From contig JAVLRN010000002.1 in assembly GCA_032821775.1 (NCBI GenBank), positions 186,001-250,000 on the forward strand: a stretch of DNA of 64,000 nucleotides. Reading direction: 5' to 3'. Shown here piece after piece: positions 46,585-58,410 of the stretch (positions within the stretch are counted from its first letter, which is position 1; each line of letters opens with the position of its first letter). The DNA is from Sanguinoderma infundibulare. Taxonomy: Eukaryota > Basidiomycota > Agaricomycetes > Polyporales > Polyporaceae. The notes under the pieces are model-generated. The model saw only the letters and a list, made by a program, of their open reading frames with translations. It searched no databases and had not been told where the DNA came from. The translations under genes and the position numbers were made by a program.

Positions 46585-47095
46585 TTGGTCCGGATCTCGC
46601 CACGACGTAGCTTTCGCCTCCGCCTTCCCTTTCGAGCATCAAATCCCCCGCAATGTTCGCTGGTTTCGACTTGTGACGCTATCCGAGCCGCATCGTCCTT
46701 CTCGAGCGTTCGCGAGCTCTGGGTAGTACCGGTCGTGACGGCGATGCTCGAGGAGCCCCAATCCCTTCTCGGGTGCCTTCCTCGCCTGACGACGCTCGTG
46801 CTCGGCCTGCTCCCGTCAGCATGGAGCATAGACCACCCCGACGTCAAATGTGACTGGTATACGGAACCGCTGTGCGTCCTCCAGGTCCGCGAAGACTTCG
46901 TAGTACCCTGCCCCGAGCTGCGTACGCTATTCGTGGACGTCAGGACCGAGGTTAAGCGGCGATGCTCGATACCCGGTAAGCCGCCTCGTTAGGTTTGACG
47001 AGCAGTCCGAGGACGGTGTGATGGAATTGGCCGGAGGGCTTGCTGAAGTGGCGGGGGACGTTACGCTTATCGACCCTAGGACCATGTCTTATCGT
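46585..47095 (+). pseudogene. LRR-like remnant of an F-box-type gene
   Basis: The frame 46585-46992 encodes leucine-rich text (LLGCLPRLTTLVLGLLPSAW; CPELRTLFVDVRTEVKRRC) in the style of F-box/LRR-like proteins. Right at its end a +1 frame continues the coding-like sequence (SRLVRFDEQSEDGVMELAGG to about 47090). No F-box was seen upstream. A frameshifted, 5'-truncated remnant fits best; a missed intron is possible. Confidence 0.35.
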
Positions 47096-47136
47096 AACAC
47101 ATGCTGCAAGCTAATGCGTAGATCGATATCACTTCA

Positions 47137-47608
47137 CTAGAGCTTTGGTACCGCAGAGTACACTGGCGTTACCGAGATCCTCGCGTGATCCCACTGCGCG
47201 GGATACCGTCAGCAGTCGGCCACCTTCCACCAGCAATACTTTAGACGGACACTCACCACCTCTCTGGATCTGTAGAAGACGTCCCCTTTGACCGCGTCCC
47301 ACGCCTCTTCCATGGAGTCCGCCTGAAAGACGACGTAGGAGCCCTGGATCTTCCCCCCGAAGTCCGCATCGGAGGAGTTCGTACCCCGGGTGAGCAGGCC
47401 ACCTCCAGCAACTGCATAGAGGGGTGAGAAGCAAGGTCGTCGCAACAGAGAGATGTCGCGAGCCGGACGTACCGATACGTCCACTCTGGATGAGCGGCGC
47501 GCTGTACGCCTTGTGCTCTGAATGGTGCTTTGAACGATTTGCGAATGCGTTGGGTAGGTCATAGGCGATGATGAGGAAGTAGTTCTTCCGGTCAGTCTCG
47601 GTGGACAT
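47137..47608 (-). CDS. YCII-domain protein, copy 2
   Basis: Exons 47473-47608, 47257-47411 and 47137-47193 join in phase to 115 aa. The exon layout is identical to copy 1 at 38040-38527, and so are the main motifs: NYFLIIAYDLPNAF, NRSKHHSEHKAY, GGLLTRGTNSSDA and WDHARISVTPV. The two are clear paralogues on the same strand. The function is unknown beyond the ferredoxin-like YCII fold. The gene is intact. Confidence 0.85.
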
Positions 47609-48847
47609 GTTGCGCGGCGGCGAGAAGGTTTCCACACCGTACTCGAGAGGCCTCTGAGTTTATGCAAGCCCTGCATCAAGCATCAGAGACTTGACATTGA
47701 GCGCGATCCGGTACGTGGCTCGCTATCCTCCTTTGGTGCGCCATTCCCTCGTTCCCAAGACAAATTACATAGACAATATCCGGGTGCGCCTCCGAAACGC
47801 TCGTTAGAGATTGCGGGGCTCCTCAGCGAGGATTAATGGAGCCTGGAACCATCTACTAGAGCGTCGGAAAAGGGGATGTCGGTAATACCGGTCAAGTGAG
47901 TAAGATGACAGGCGCAGGATGATTCCAACGTTACGGACGAATCTGTTGAGAGCTCGCACAGTAATCCAATACGCATTGGAGGGAAATAGATGGGTCATAC
48001 CGATGTCAGACATAACCTCGCGGGCTCGGCGGGGGAGCAACTTAACGTGGTCCCCTTGCTTTTAGTCCTTCATCCATCGCCTAGCGCATCGCCATCTCGA
48101 TGGATACCAGCGCTCACTATTTAGTTCACATCAAGGAGATTCTCGATAGCCGCCGCAGACCTGCAAAGATTCAAGTGCGAATCAGCGGTGTGTGCAAACC
48201 TCCGAAGGAGTGGCCAAATCGGAGACGGAGACTTTCCCTGAAGTGCAAGCATAATGACATTACCGTCAGCTTGATGCCTTGGATGCGACGCACTAATAAA
48301 GGTCTTGTTGCAATGTGGTAAGAGATGGTCATGACCGGAGGGTTATGGTACTGAAGAGACGATGGAACGTCGGACGGAGGGAGACGGAATATAAATCAGA
48401 TAAGACCAAGTACCTTGGCGGCCTGAAAGTGACCGGTGACCGACGGGATCGCGGCTGTACGTCCGCAATTTGCCAGGCTCGCTTCACAACCTCCAAGATG
48501 CCTGACGATGTCCTTCCCCACCTCGGAAGCGACCGCGCGGGGTAGTATCGATGTTGCCAGTGCGATTATGTCGTTTTTTTCTCTATTGTGAACACCGACC
48601 GTTGGTTTTGAATACAACGCGATTTTACAGACCAATATTACAGATATCTGCCGTGCCCTCATTGGGTTCCAAAAGGCGTTGCATTGAAAACCAAGACGAT
48701 TCGACCGCGTATGTACAACACCCACTCGCTGCCTCTACGTTCAGAACCGTCACAATCATCCAACTCTCCCGACGCCTTTCCAAGCCCACATCAATCCTAC
48801 ACAGTGTCATGGACCATACCCCAACTACAACTTCGTGACGGTAGGTA
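47609..48847. other. Intergenic stretch
   Basis: The upstream region of YCII copy 2 and the 3' side of F-box gene B. The part nearest 48848 holds a frame-shifted continuation of gene B (about 48760-48847). Confidence 0.4.
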
Positions 48848-50447
48848 TCACGGACACCCATCCCCATCCCCGATTTCCATCAGGTTCGGGAACAGCGTGC
48901 GTAACGCGCGTCCAACCCGGCCAGCGAACGAGGGGTCGGTATACCAGATATTGTTACTACCACACCGTCGCGGCTGAGAAACGAGGCTCTGCAACGCCGT
49001 CTGTTCATACGCCCCGTCCAGAAGGCCTTCCATGGACGCCGCCATCGCCTCCAGCAGGAGCACTTCCTCCTCCGTGATCGCCGCGAATTCGACGACGATC
49101 TCCACGAGACCGCGGCACTGGCGCGCCAGAGTGACGAGGGAGGACAGGGAGGGGCGTTCTGCCGGGACATCTCGACACCAGCATTCAGAGTGGTCGGTGT
49201 CACGGTTCTGGATCGACAGCTGGACGAGGTGCGGCCATGCGCCCGGGATAGTGTCCGCGACGTCGCGGTCCGACAGGTCGCAAACCCTCTGCGTATCGGG
49301 GTAATACGTCGCCACATCGACGCCCAGCCGAAACACCTGCATATCGTGCAGAGGCAGGAAGTGCGCGAAGATGTTTGCGAACGTCATGCGCGCCGTTGGG
49401 CCCAGGCACTCCAGGTTCACTAAAAGGTCCAAGTGGCGCAACCGTTGAAACGCTGCAAGTCTCCCGAGCCGCACGGCGGCCTCGTTCATTGTCTGTTGGG
49501 CGTACACCTGCCAGGAGAGAACGAGGATGACGGATGCGAGGCTCGTCGAAGATACAGACGACAGCTTCTTCACCAACGTTGGCAGATACCCGCCTTCTGC
49601 CCCGACCACCAACGTCTCGAGCGCGGGAAAGCCGACAGGGAACGATGCGATCTCCGGGACGTTTAGCTCGCGGCACTCGAACACCTGCAGATGCTCGAAG
49701 TTGCCCACGGCGCACCACAGGTGGTGGGACGCGCTGCCCAGACGAAGGGTGCGTAGGTTCGTGAACCTCATCAAAGCCTCCTCCGCGCTGCCGCTCACCT
49801 CGTCGTCCACGTAGAGGTGGGTCAAGTCCGGTCGCGTCTCGGCCACGATCGGTATGTCGGGCGCGATAAGCCCAAAGCCGCGGGAGACGGAGACGGACGA
49901 CAGCACCGGCGAACGGCAGATCGGCTTCAGGACCGCGAGATAGCCCGCGTTGCCGAGGCTCAGCTTCCAGGTCAGTTGACGCAGGTTAGGGAACATGGGC
50001 CTGGTCTCGAAGCGTGCCGCGAGGACGTGGAGGACGTCGGCGTGGACCTTGCGATTGGAGGGCGAAAATTCGAGCGTGCGGACGAGCTGTGCGAGACGCT
50101 CGAATCGTGTCCATTCGGATTCCGGAATCTTGCGGGGAAGGATCTGACGACATGGAATCAAAGTACGCTCTCGCTTTGAGTGGGTTGGACAACGCATCTG
50201 GACGTACCAGGTAAACCTCTTTCGAAAGAAACAACTCGTGCGGGCTCATAAACTCATATTCCTTCCATTTGCATTTCGAAAACGTGGAGACGATGGGATA
50301 CAGTCCACGGCGTTGGTTGCGCCACAGGACATCGGTGGCGGGTCCAGTAAACGCGCTGCAAGCCCGAGCGGCATTGGCCAGAGTCGGATGCGAGCATTGC
50401 TCGAAGATTGTATACAAGATGTCCGGCGTGGTGAGCGCGGGGTGCAT
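48848..50447 (-). CDS. F-box/LRR-like protein B
   Basis: Two exons (50208-50447, 48848-50143) join in phase 0 to 511 aa. The start MHPALTTPDILYTIFEQCSH is a degenerate F-box. A leucine-rich region with MFPNLRQLTW and RFTNLRTLRLG follows. The C-terminus carries YEQTALQSL and ALRTLFPNLMEIGDG. Compared with paralogue C the protein stops early. In C the reading continues after the NLREI motif to a VVVGGGHWIDVDTGEL tail. In B a similar tail (EVVVGVWSM, RIDVGLE) is present in the +1 frame just after the stop, so a small indel removed it. A likely SCF-type adaptor; its substrate is unknown. It is about 60-70% similar to C by eye. Confidence 0.82.
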
Positions 50448-51294
50448 CGGTCGTGGCTCCAGACGAGATTTGTGCCTGGTGAGGAACTATGTTCAACAGG
50501 TTACGTTCGCTATGAGAAATAGCGAAACACGCTCAAAGCTCACAGACTCACAGCACGCCAGCCTTAAATCGCAGACGTGTCAGAGCAAGCTTACCCGCTC
50601 TGTCTTGGGATCGCTATACGCAAAATCCACATAACTCAACCTCTCTTTCAAGATGATGACAAAAAACCTGCGGTGGACCTGGCATGGAACTGATTCAGAG
50701 CACGTACCTCGAAGAGGAATCTTTCCGACGCCGCAATCCCCTTCCCGCGGCGGTGGCCACGGCTTTACGCCCCAACGTCTTGATGGGTCGTAGCCACGCT
50801 TGGAGCCTGTCTTCTTCGTTCATACCTATGCTTAGATGTGCTTGATAGAGCGAAGAACGTGCCGCACAGTTCGGAATGGGGGGAGGAGAAAGGGGTTGTC
50901 CCGATTTCCCGAAACGGGCGTGACGACGGCCCGCGTTTAAAACGTAGACGCCCGGCCTCCGAGTCATTCCAAGCTAAGCACAACTGTACAAGTTTTCCTC
51001 TCCCTTCCCAACCGTACGCATCATCAGCACCGGACTACTACAATGGACAAACCCAATTGATGTCGCAGCCACGCAACACTACCGGTGTGCGTAGAATTCA
51101 TAATCTTGCAACCAACCCCGGACTCACCGGACGTCACGGTTTGCGTATTTCTCGCAAGGTACAAGAACCGGGAGCAATCTTTGTTCCACAGGCCAGTGCA
51201 CGCTGAGGGTTGGAAGCCGTATAGGTGCGCACGAGGACCTCGCTCATTCAGATGGAGGTTGAGGCCGGCGGTGCGGCTGCGTCGGGCAGACCTA
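50448..51294. other. Upstream spacer of F-box gene B (duplicated with that of gene C)
   Basis: Patches such as TTTGTGCCTGG and GTAGCCACG followed by TCGTTCAT also occur upstream of gene C (54120-54420). The duplicated unit therefore includes promoter sequence. No gene was seen. Confidence 0.45.
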
Positions 51295-52047
51295 TCACAC
51301 GATACTGACAAGATTCACCAGACACATGATCGTATACGTCTCGTATCGTCTACAGAACAGCAGGAGCAGCAACAGGAGAGAACGGATTCCTCGCATCCTG
51401 AAGACGAAATATACAACGCAGGTACCGATTGTCATCCGCTGCCTCCGCCTGCCTGTCCTCGTCCCCAGACGCGCCCCCGCGGCATCATCGTACGCCATCC
51501 AGGCCGACACCGCACGCGCGCCGAACCCCTTCTCGCCGGCCAGCCCCGACGGTGCCGCTCCCGCCGCCGGGTGCCAGACGAGCACGGTCAACGACAGGGT
51601 GCTGTCCTCCAGCGCGCGAGCGAGCGTCGCGATGTACTCGTAGTCATTCTCGGCCCATCCGGCGACGAGGACTCGCTCGTTGACGAACGACGCGAGCCCA
51701 ATGACCGTGAAGCGAGTTTCTAGGTCTTCGCGCTCTGAACGCGTCGCCATGATGCGCAAATCATCCTCTGCCTCGGCGGCGTGGAGGCTCAGCGAGTCGT
51801 AGCGCACGGCTTCCGTGTCGAGGGTCCTGAGGTGGTTCTTGAACGTCTCGAGCGGCATCTCCTGCGAGGACGTGATGAGCCAGTGCGCGCCGTAGTCGTT
51901 GACGGCTTTGAGCCCGGGGACCATCGGTGTGGACTGCTCGAGGACCCACGTCCTCGTAGCGTACCAGCCTGCCACCTTTCGGGCGAACGCAGAGACTCCG
52001 CCACTGTCTGCGAATGCGATCAATGTCGCCGGAGGATGCTAAAGGAT
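51295..52047 (-). CDS. Unknown conserved polypore protein, 5' end unresolved
   Basis: An open frame runs from an acceptor at about 52048 (TTTAG) to the stop at 51295. It begins HPPATLIAFADSGGVSAFAR and includes NDYGAHWLITSSQEMPL, LDTEAVRYDSLSLHAAEAED and ENDYEYIATLARALED. The frame has no ATG at its start, so at least one upstream exon is missing; VDMHSGNVG at about 52070-52100 is a candidate. I recall similar proteins in other polypores, without known function. The last 40 or so residues look unlike the rest and may come from an unspliced intron. It sits between the F-box duplicates B and C. Confidence 0.55.
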
Positions 52048-52381
52048 GGGCGCACGTACCGGGGCCAACATTCCCGCTGTGCATATCGACGTCTGTGCCG
52101 ACGCGTACGTTGTCGAAACGAGGCGAGGTTGCCTCTCAAAAGCAGTGCTAGAGGTTAGGGCGAGCCATCGTGGTGCGGTAAGTTACTCTGCAAGAACCGT
52201 TCAAGTTTATAACGGGCGTCAACTTTCACCGCATACTCCACGTTGACGTTACTGCCGGGTCCGGAGATACAGGGGCGGGTATCAACCCGGCAACTTGGCG
52301 GACTCATATTACAGATAGAAAGTCCAAACCTGGTGCATCCAAAGCTAAGTTTCTGCCGGCTACACAACGTCGACTGGCAGC

Positions 52382-54111
52382 CTAAAGTCCGGGTACGTCA
52401 CAAAATCCAAGTTCCCCTGTGTCGACATCAATCCAGTGTCCTCCGCCTACCACAACTTCGGGATCACGGACTCGGGACATCCCATCCTCTCCATTCGAAT
52501 CCCGGATCTCCCTCAGGTTCGGGAATACCGTCCGTAACGCGCGTACCACCCGGCCCACGTCGTACGCACACGAGGAGTAGTAGCTGGAATTACCGAGGCC
52601 GTTCCGCCGCGGTCCCGAAATGAGGGTCTGCAACGCTGTCTGCTCATGCAGACCGTCGGAAAGACCTCGAATCGACGCCGCCAGGGCCTCCAGCCGGATC
52701 GCTTCCCCCTCCGTGACATCAGCGAACGGGACGACGATCTCCACCAGGCCGCGGCATTTGCGCGCCAGAGCGACGATGGAGGACAGGGACGGGCGTTCTG
52801 CTGGGGCGTACCGACACTGGGCGTCATCCTCGAGGGCGCCACTAGTACTGTTCTGGATCGACAGCCGGACGAGGTGCGGCCACGCCTCGGCTATGGCGTC
52901 CGCGACGTCGCCGTCGGACAAGTCGCACGACCTGTCCGTCGTCGCCACGCCGACCCGCAGCCGAAATTCCCGCATCTCGTGTAGAGGCAGGAAGTGCGCG
53001 AAGACGTCCGCGAACGCCATGTTCTTCATTGGAGCGACCACCGGAACCAGGCACTCCTGGGCCACCTCCAAGTGCAGGTGGCGCAACCACCGAAACGCTG
53101 CAAGCCGCCCGAGCCGCGCGGCGGCGTCGTACATCGTCTCCTGCGCGTACATCTCCCAGACGACGACGAGGGTGACGGATGCGAGGCTCGTCGAAGATAC
53201 GGAGGATAGCACCGTCACCAACTCCGGCAGACGAACCAGGTACGCCCCGACGTGCAGCATCTCGAGCGCGGGGAAGCCCGTAGGGAGCGGCGAGACTCTA
53301 CCCGCTGTACAGCCTGAAGCCTGGAGTTCGTGGCACTTGAACACCTGCAAATGCTTGAAGCCGCCCACGACATGCCACAAGCGGACGGACGCGCCGCCAA
53401 GACGAAGGTTGCGTAGGTTCGTGAACCTCATCAAGGCCTCCTCTGTCTCCTCGAACACCACGTCGTGCACGGAGAGGTGGGTCAAGTCCGGACGCGTGTC
53501 GGCCACGATCGGCATGTCGACGTCTTGACGCACAAAGCTTTGAGTGACGGAAACGGACGACAGCACCGGAGAGAGGCAGATCGGCCTCAGGACCTCCGTG
53601 TACTCCGTATTGCTGAGCCTCGGCTCCCAGGTCAGCTGGCGCAAGTTGGGGAACATCGGCCTCGTGTCGAAGCGTGCGGCGAGGATGTGCATGACGTCAG
53701 GGTGGACCTTGGGATCAGAGAATGCGAATCGAATCGTGCGGACGCGCTGTGCGCGGCGCTCGAATCGTGCCCACTCGGTTTGTGAAAGCCTGCGAGGAAG
53801 GACCTGACGGCATTGGAATCAACGCATGACCTGGCATTGAGTAGGTTGGCCAGTGCATTGGAACGTACCAGGTAAAGGTCCTTCGATTCAAATACCTCGT
53901 GCGGGCTGATATCGAACACGTACTCCTTCCGTTTGGATTTCGAAACCGTCGAGACGATGGGATAAAGTCCGCACAGTTGGTCACGCCACAGGACATCTGT
54001 GGCAGGTCCAGCAAACGCTGTGCAAGCACGAGCCGCATTGGCGAGTGTCGGATCAGAGCACCGCTGGAAGATTGCATACAAGATGTCTGCCGTGGCGAGC
54101 GCGGGGTGCAT
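52382..54111 (-). CDS. F-box/LRR-like protein C
   Basis: Exons 53869-54111 and 52382-53803 join in phase 0 to 554 aa, the longest and probably most complete of the three paralogues. The start MHPALATADILYAIFQRCSD is a degenerate F-box. Irregular leucine-rich segments follow (MFPNLRQLTWEPRL, RFTNLRNLRLGGAS, SVSSTSLASVTLVV). The tail reads RALRTVFPNLREIRDSNGED and continues through EVVVGGGHWIDVDTGELGF. Intron position, phase and exon 1 length match gene B almost exactly (243 versus 240 nt). It is a probable ubiquitin-ligase adaptor. Confidence 0.84.
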
Positions 54112-54636
54112 TGCTCGCTGCTGGAGACGACTCGGAGGTTTGTGCCTGGCATTAGAAACGTGTTCAGAAGATCCCAGTGATCAACGCTCGGCCCGCATAA
54201 TGCCCCGTGCAGCCAATTCAGAGAACGCACCTCAAGGAAGAGTCCGCCCGATGCAAGCCCTTTCTAGCGGTTGCCACGGCTGTGTGCCCCAGGCTCTTGA
54301 GCTGTCGCAGCCACGACTGGTGCCCGTTGCGTTCATTCATTTCGAGACCGTGCGTTTCGACGTTTCTATGCGCGCGATCGAGCGAAGAACGTGCGACGCA
54401 GTGAAAAGGAAAGGAGAAAAGGCGTTCAGAGGGGCTGACCCTAATTTCCGAAACTGGCTCGGGTTACTCCGACCGCGATAATGTAGTACAAACGGCTTGA
54501 CGTGTGGCTTGGAAACGCAAGACGTCGCAAAAGGAAGCGAGATGCGCGACATCGCGATAACACGGAATTTCACTGGCGAGTGTGGACCCTACAAGCTGCT
54601 AGATGAAACACTTCATACGAAAACATGCCTGTATCT
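54112..54636. other. Upstream spacer of F-box gene C
   Basis: It matches patches upstream of gene B, as part of the same duplicated unit. No gene was seen. Confidence 0.4.
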
Positions 54637-55845
54637 TCATGCGCTCCGCAACTGGTCCTCGACCTTCCTCCACTTCCAATACCGCTCGCCGGGGTTCACC
54701 AGCTCGTTCGCGTTCTCCGCAAAGTCGACTTTGCCCTCCCCCACGCACACCCTGCCATCAATCGCCGTCCGTCAGCCGCCTTCCTTTACACAACTGCCGA
54801 TGTCCAACACCAACACGAGCAGAGACCCACTCACCGAATATAATCCAATATGTTCTCCGACGGGTGCTCGCTCAACTCTTTCTTGAACGCCCCCAAGTCC
54901 TCGCGCCGGATCTCGCCCTTCGGCACCCCCCGCACGCGCGCCGTGATGTCCCGCACCTCCTCGAAGCTTACGTTGTGCCCCGCGATGCGGAGCCGGTCCG
55001 GCACGCTCGCCGCCGTCGCCGGGTCGAGCGCGAGGATGGAGAGCCGCGCGAGGGTGCGCGCGATGTCCGCCTCGGCCGTCGTCGCGAAGCGGAGCGTCCC
55101 AGGGCCGAGCGGACTGAACACGTTCTTCTCAAAGTCCAGGCCGACTGCAAAAAAACGACGACCATGGGACGCGCGTGAGGCTCTACTCTAGGCAGGTGGA
55201 GAGGGCAGAGAAAAGAGAGGAAGAAGGAACGTACGGCCGGGTGTGGCCATCCAGCCCTGGAACATGCCCGTGATGAGCTCGATGACCTTCGTCTTGCCCT
55301 GCACCGCGGTGCGGGTCGCCGTCGTGAACGCGCGCTTGGCGGGCCACTCCTCGTGCTCGTACCCCGGGAAGTCGTTGGTGTGATAGTCGCTGTGGCACGA
55401 TCAACGGGCGTCCTGCATGCCTGCAGAGGGAGAATATGCTCACATGCCGAACTCGCTCAGGAAGTAGACCTTCGTCTTCTGACGGACAAGGGCGTCAGTG
55501 ACCTGCCTCTTGTAGTCCTCGGAGATGTGCGTCGGGAGGGCGTTGACGACGACGTCGATCCCAGAGAGGACGTCGTCGACGGGCTCGCTGAAAGAGTGTA
55601 GTTCGGCTCCGAGTTTCGCGAGCTCTTGGGCCTTGGCTGACTTGGCGTCGCGGGTGGTGATGCGGACGGTGGGGAAGTTGGACCGGTACTCGGTCAGAAA
55701 GATCTTGCTGATGTTCAGGCCTGCAATCGAGTTAGAACTAGGCTCAAGTACCCGATAAGAATGGGCGTGTCGCGAGACACTCACCAATATCCCCAGTTCC
55801 ACCGAGGATGGCGACACTAGCTTTGACGTTGGTCGAGGAAGCCAT
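54637..55845 (-). CDS. NmrA-like / isoflavone-reductase-type NAD(P)-binding protein
   Basis: Five exons (55785-55845, 55444-55720, 55235-55389, 54835-55144, 54637-54751) join in phase to 305 aa, the usual length for this atypical short-chain dehydrogenase family. The Rossmann motif GGTGDIG is at residues 15-21. It is followed by VRITTRDAKSAKAQELAKLG, VVVNALP, FLSEFGID and NDFPGYEHEEWPAKR. The C-terminus has VDFAENANELVNPGERYWKW. Members either reduce small aromatics or act as redox-sensing regulators. I cannot tell which applies here. All introns are GT-AG; the gene looks intact. Confidence 0.88.
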
Positions 55846-56368
55846 AGCGGTGGTGCTGATAGCTAGGTGTGGAGATTGTACGGGTGACGATTCTGAGGCT
55901 GTTGAGGATGAGTTCGCAGTTGCGCAGACCTTTTATACTCGAAGATGTCTGGGCCTACGCGTTGCACACCACACAGGCGCGTAGGGCTGACGCAGCAAAT
56001 GATGACTACTCTCAGGAGCTCTGTTTGACAGGACGTCGAGCTCCTCTCCGCGTTCTCTCCGACGGGTCGCTGAAGGGTGTTCAGATAGAGTTGGAGAATT
56101 TGAAAGCTGAGCATCACAAAGCTCGCTGCTGACAAACACTGCATCGGCGTTCCTCCGGTGTTCAGGCATGTCACCGGCAATTGGATTGTACTATAAGCCT
56201 CCGAATAGCCATAGCAATTGACCTACATAAAACTGCACCGAACGTGAGCACACACGGCTACACAGCAGCAGAGGGTATACGCAATGCGGTCAACCAACCT
56301 ATCACGGTTTACCATACATAATCACTTACAACTCCGCCAACTCTCACCTACACCGTCCGACACCGACA
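55846..56368. other. Intergenic stretch
   Basis: The upstream region of the NmrA-like gene and the 3' side of the AC40 gene. No coding region is supported. Confidence 0.4.
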
Positions 56369-58410
56369 CTATTCCGCGCCCCCCATCTCGACGTCCCCAT
56401 CCACGTCGGGCCCACTGCTAGCCGCGCCACTTCCCAAGTCCTGCGAGTCCGCGAGGACAGCCTCCGCCGCGCCCCGTATCGACGCGATCTTGCCGCGCAT
56501 GACCCTGATCGACTCGTGCAGGAGCGACTCGGGCGTGTACGGGCCCTCGCTCTCCACGCTGACTGCTCCCAAGCGGCTGTCAGCACCAGTATACAGCATA
56601 TCCGCGAAACCGGCTGAGGGGGGTGGAGGAGAGCGAAGAAAGACGCACAGATGAACCAGTCGCGGATGCGCTTGAGCTGGACGCAGCCCTCGAACTCTTT
56701 ATGCCGGAGCACCTCGCGCGACATCGTCTCCGTCCGGAGGTAGCGCTCGTCGATGGACACGTCGCCGTCCGCGTCGACGACGACGACGCCCGGGCTGAAG
56801 CAGGACGCGAACTTTTCTGCGTGCTCTGGCGGGACGGGTTTTGATGGGTCGAGGAGAATGAGTGGATGCAGGCGGTACGAGGCGGTTGCTGCAGGGAGAT
56901 AATTGTCACGCGTAAGTCCGAGGATCGCTTGCGGTGACCTGGGAGAGAATTGCGTACCTACGGGACTCCACTTTGCGTGATCCTTCCCGACGCCCTTGAT
57001 CGCGTGCAGCTCCATCTCTATGACTTGGTTTGGACGCAGCTTTGCGAGGACGATGTCCTTGTTCGTCGCCGCTGGCGGTTTCGACGCGAACACGGTCTCC
57101 TGCTCGCCCTGCGGCTCCCAGACGAGGTCCCCGCTCGTCACCCGCTCGTTGATGAACTGCGAGCCGTCTTTTGGTGGCTTTTTCGCACGCTCGCACGTTA
57201 CGTTCAGCCTGCACATATCGCGTCAGAGGGGTGTCCTCGACAATGGGAGTGAAAGACAGACGTACTTGAAGACGAGCGTGTTCCGGTCCATGGGCACCCC
57301 TCCTGGCGGTCTGAACTCGAATAATCGGGGGTCGACGTTGAGGGGAACGAGACCTATACGATGCGAGAGGACTTCGTCATGTATTACGGAGGTGTTGTTA
57401 AAGACGAAGACATCGTCTATCGCAAGTGTCGGGACCTGAGGAACGATCAACAAAACGGCAAAATGAATCGAGCACAAAGGTGGCTCCGGTTGGAGGAACG
57501 GAGGCATAACGTAGATTCGACGCGCGAGCAGAACCAGGGCGCATACATAAGAGTAAGACTCGGCTAAACTACCGGATTCTTACTACTTTGCCTTGTCAAG
57601 GGGATTTCGAGGCGGGCGAGCCTTACTGCTTTGTCGGGAGGGAGGCGCGCCGCGCAACGACGTAATGTGTGCAATACCCCGCACGCCGAAGAGCAGGGCT
57701 GCGCACCCTCACGCGGAATACGGACTTCATCACCTCGACCGCGTTCGCTCGCCCTCGCCGGCGCGCGAACACCTTTGCACCAGGGTCGCGTATTGTACGC
57801 ATACTACAGGAGCTTAAAGTCGTCCGGGACGACCATCGCGCGGGATGACTCTGAGCGTGATGATCAGGGAAAGCGGTCGTTCCTCCATCCCAACAAAGCA
57901 GTAAGACTTGTCCGCCCCGAGCTCCCACCAGGGCAAGTCTTACTCTTACTACTCCGGCATGTACTCGCATAACCGTTCCTATAGCACTGAGCACTCCGCC
58001 GTGCCTTCACCGACCGACCGCTCTCCACTCCGACGCCCCTGACGCGAGCAGAACGCGCTCTAAACTGAACGAGACTCACCTCAGCGATCATTATCCGACG
58101 GAACGCATTCGCAATGGACGCATCCACTCCGACCAAGTCGAACTCGACGGAACGTTGTGATATCCTCTTCACCGACACTTTCAAGTTCTACAAACACGCA
58201 CTCCGTTAGACACAACTTGGTAACGAACTTCCGGGGAGAGCGCGCGCGTACCTGCTTGAATTTTGCAAGACTCCAACTGTGGTCTTCTCCAGGGTAGTGT
58301 CCAGGGAACTCGGTGCTCGCGATATCCGAGACACGCTCGGCGTGCACGCCGACATGGCGTCGGGCGTTGAAGACGGAGGACGGGAGGTGGGAAGAGGAAG
58401 AGGACGACAT
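56369..58410 (-). CDS. RPC40: RNA polymerase I/III subunit AC40 (RPAC1)
   Basis: This is the shared alpha-like subunit that nucleates assembly of RNA polymerases I and III with AC19. Exons 58252-58410, 58080-58187, 57266-57435, 56958-57208, 56649-56888 and 56369-56562 join in phase to 373 aa. Diagnostic motifs are [31 protein letters not shown] (the alpha motif), [16 protein letters not shown] with [23 protein letters not shown] and [13 protein letters not shown]. The tail is acidic ([12 protein letters not shown]). The ATG at 58410 is chosen; one at 58482 is also in frame. The second intron is unusually long (57436-58079, 644 bp) because it holds a MITE-like insertion. Confidence 0.93.
57549..57949. 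mobile_element. MITE-like insertion in an AC40 intron
   Basis: A segment of about 400 bp has matching ends in inverted orientation. AGAGTAAGACT occurs at 57550-57560, with its reverse complement at 57936-57946. Inside these, CTTACTGCTTTGT(C/T)GGGA(G/T)GGAGG occurs at about 57620-57645, with its inverse at 57878-57901. The outer ends are flanked by TA on both sides, consistent with a Tc1/mariner-type (Stowaway-like) non-autonomous element. No transposase ORF is inside. It lies wholly within intron 2 of the AC40 gene. Confidence 0.65.

Noticed and set aside
52620..53528. A 302-codon plus-strand ORF
   Set aside because: Antisense shadow of F-box gene C; the same happens opposite gene B in the equivalent frame.
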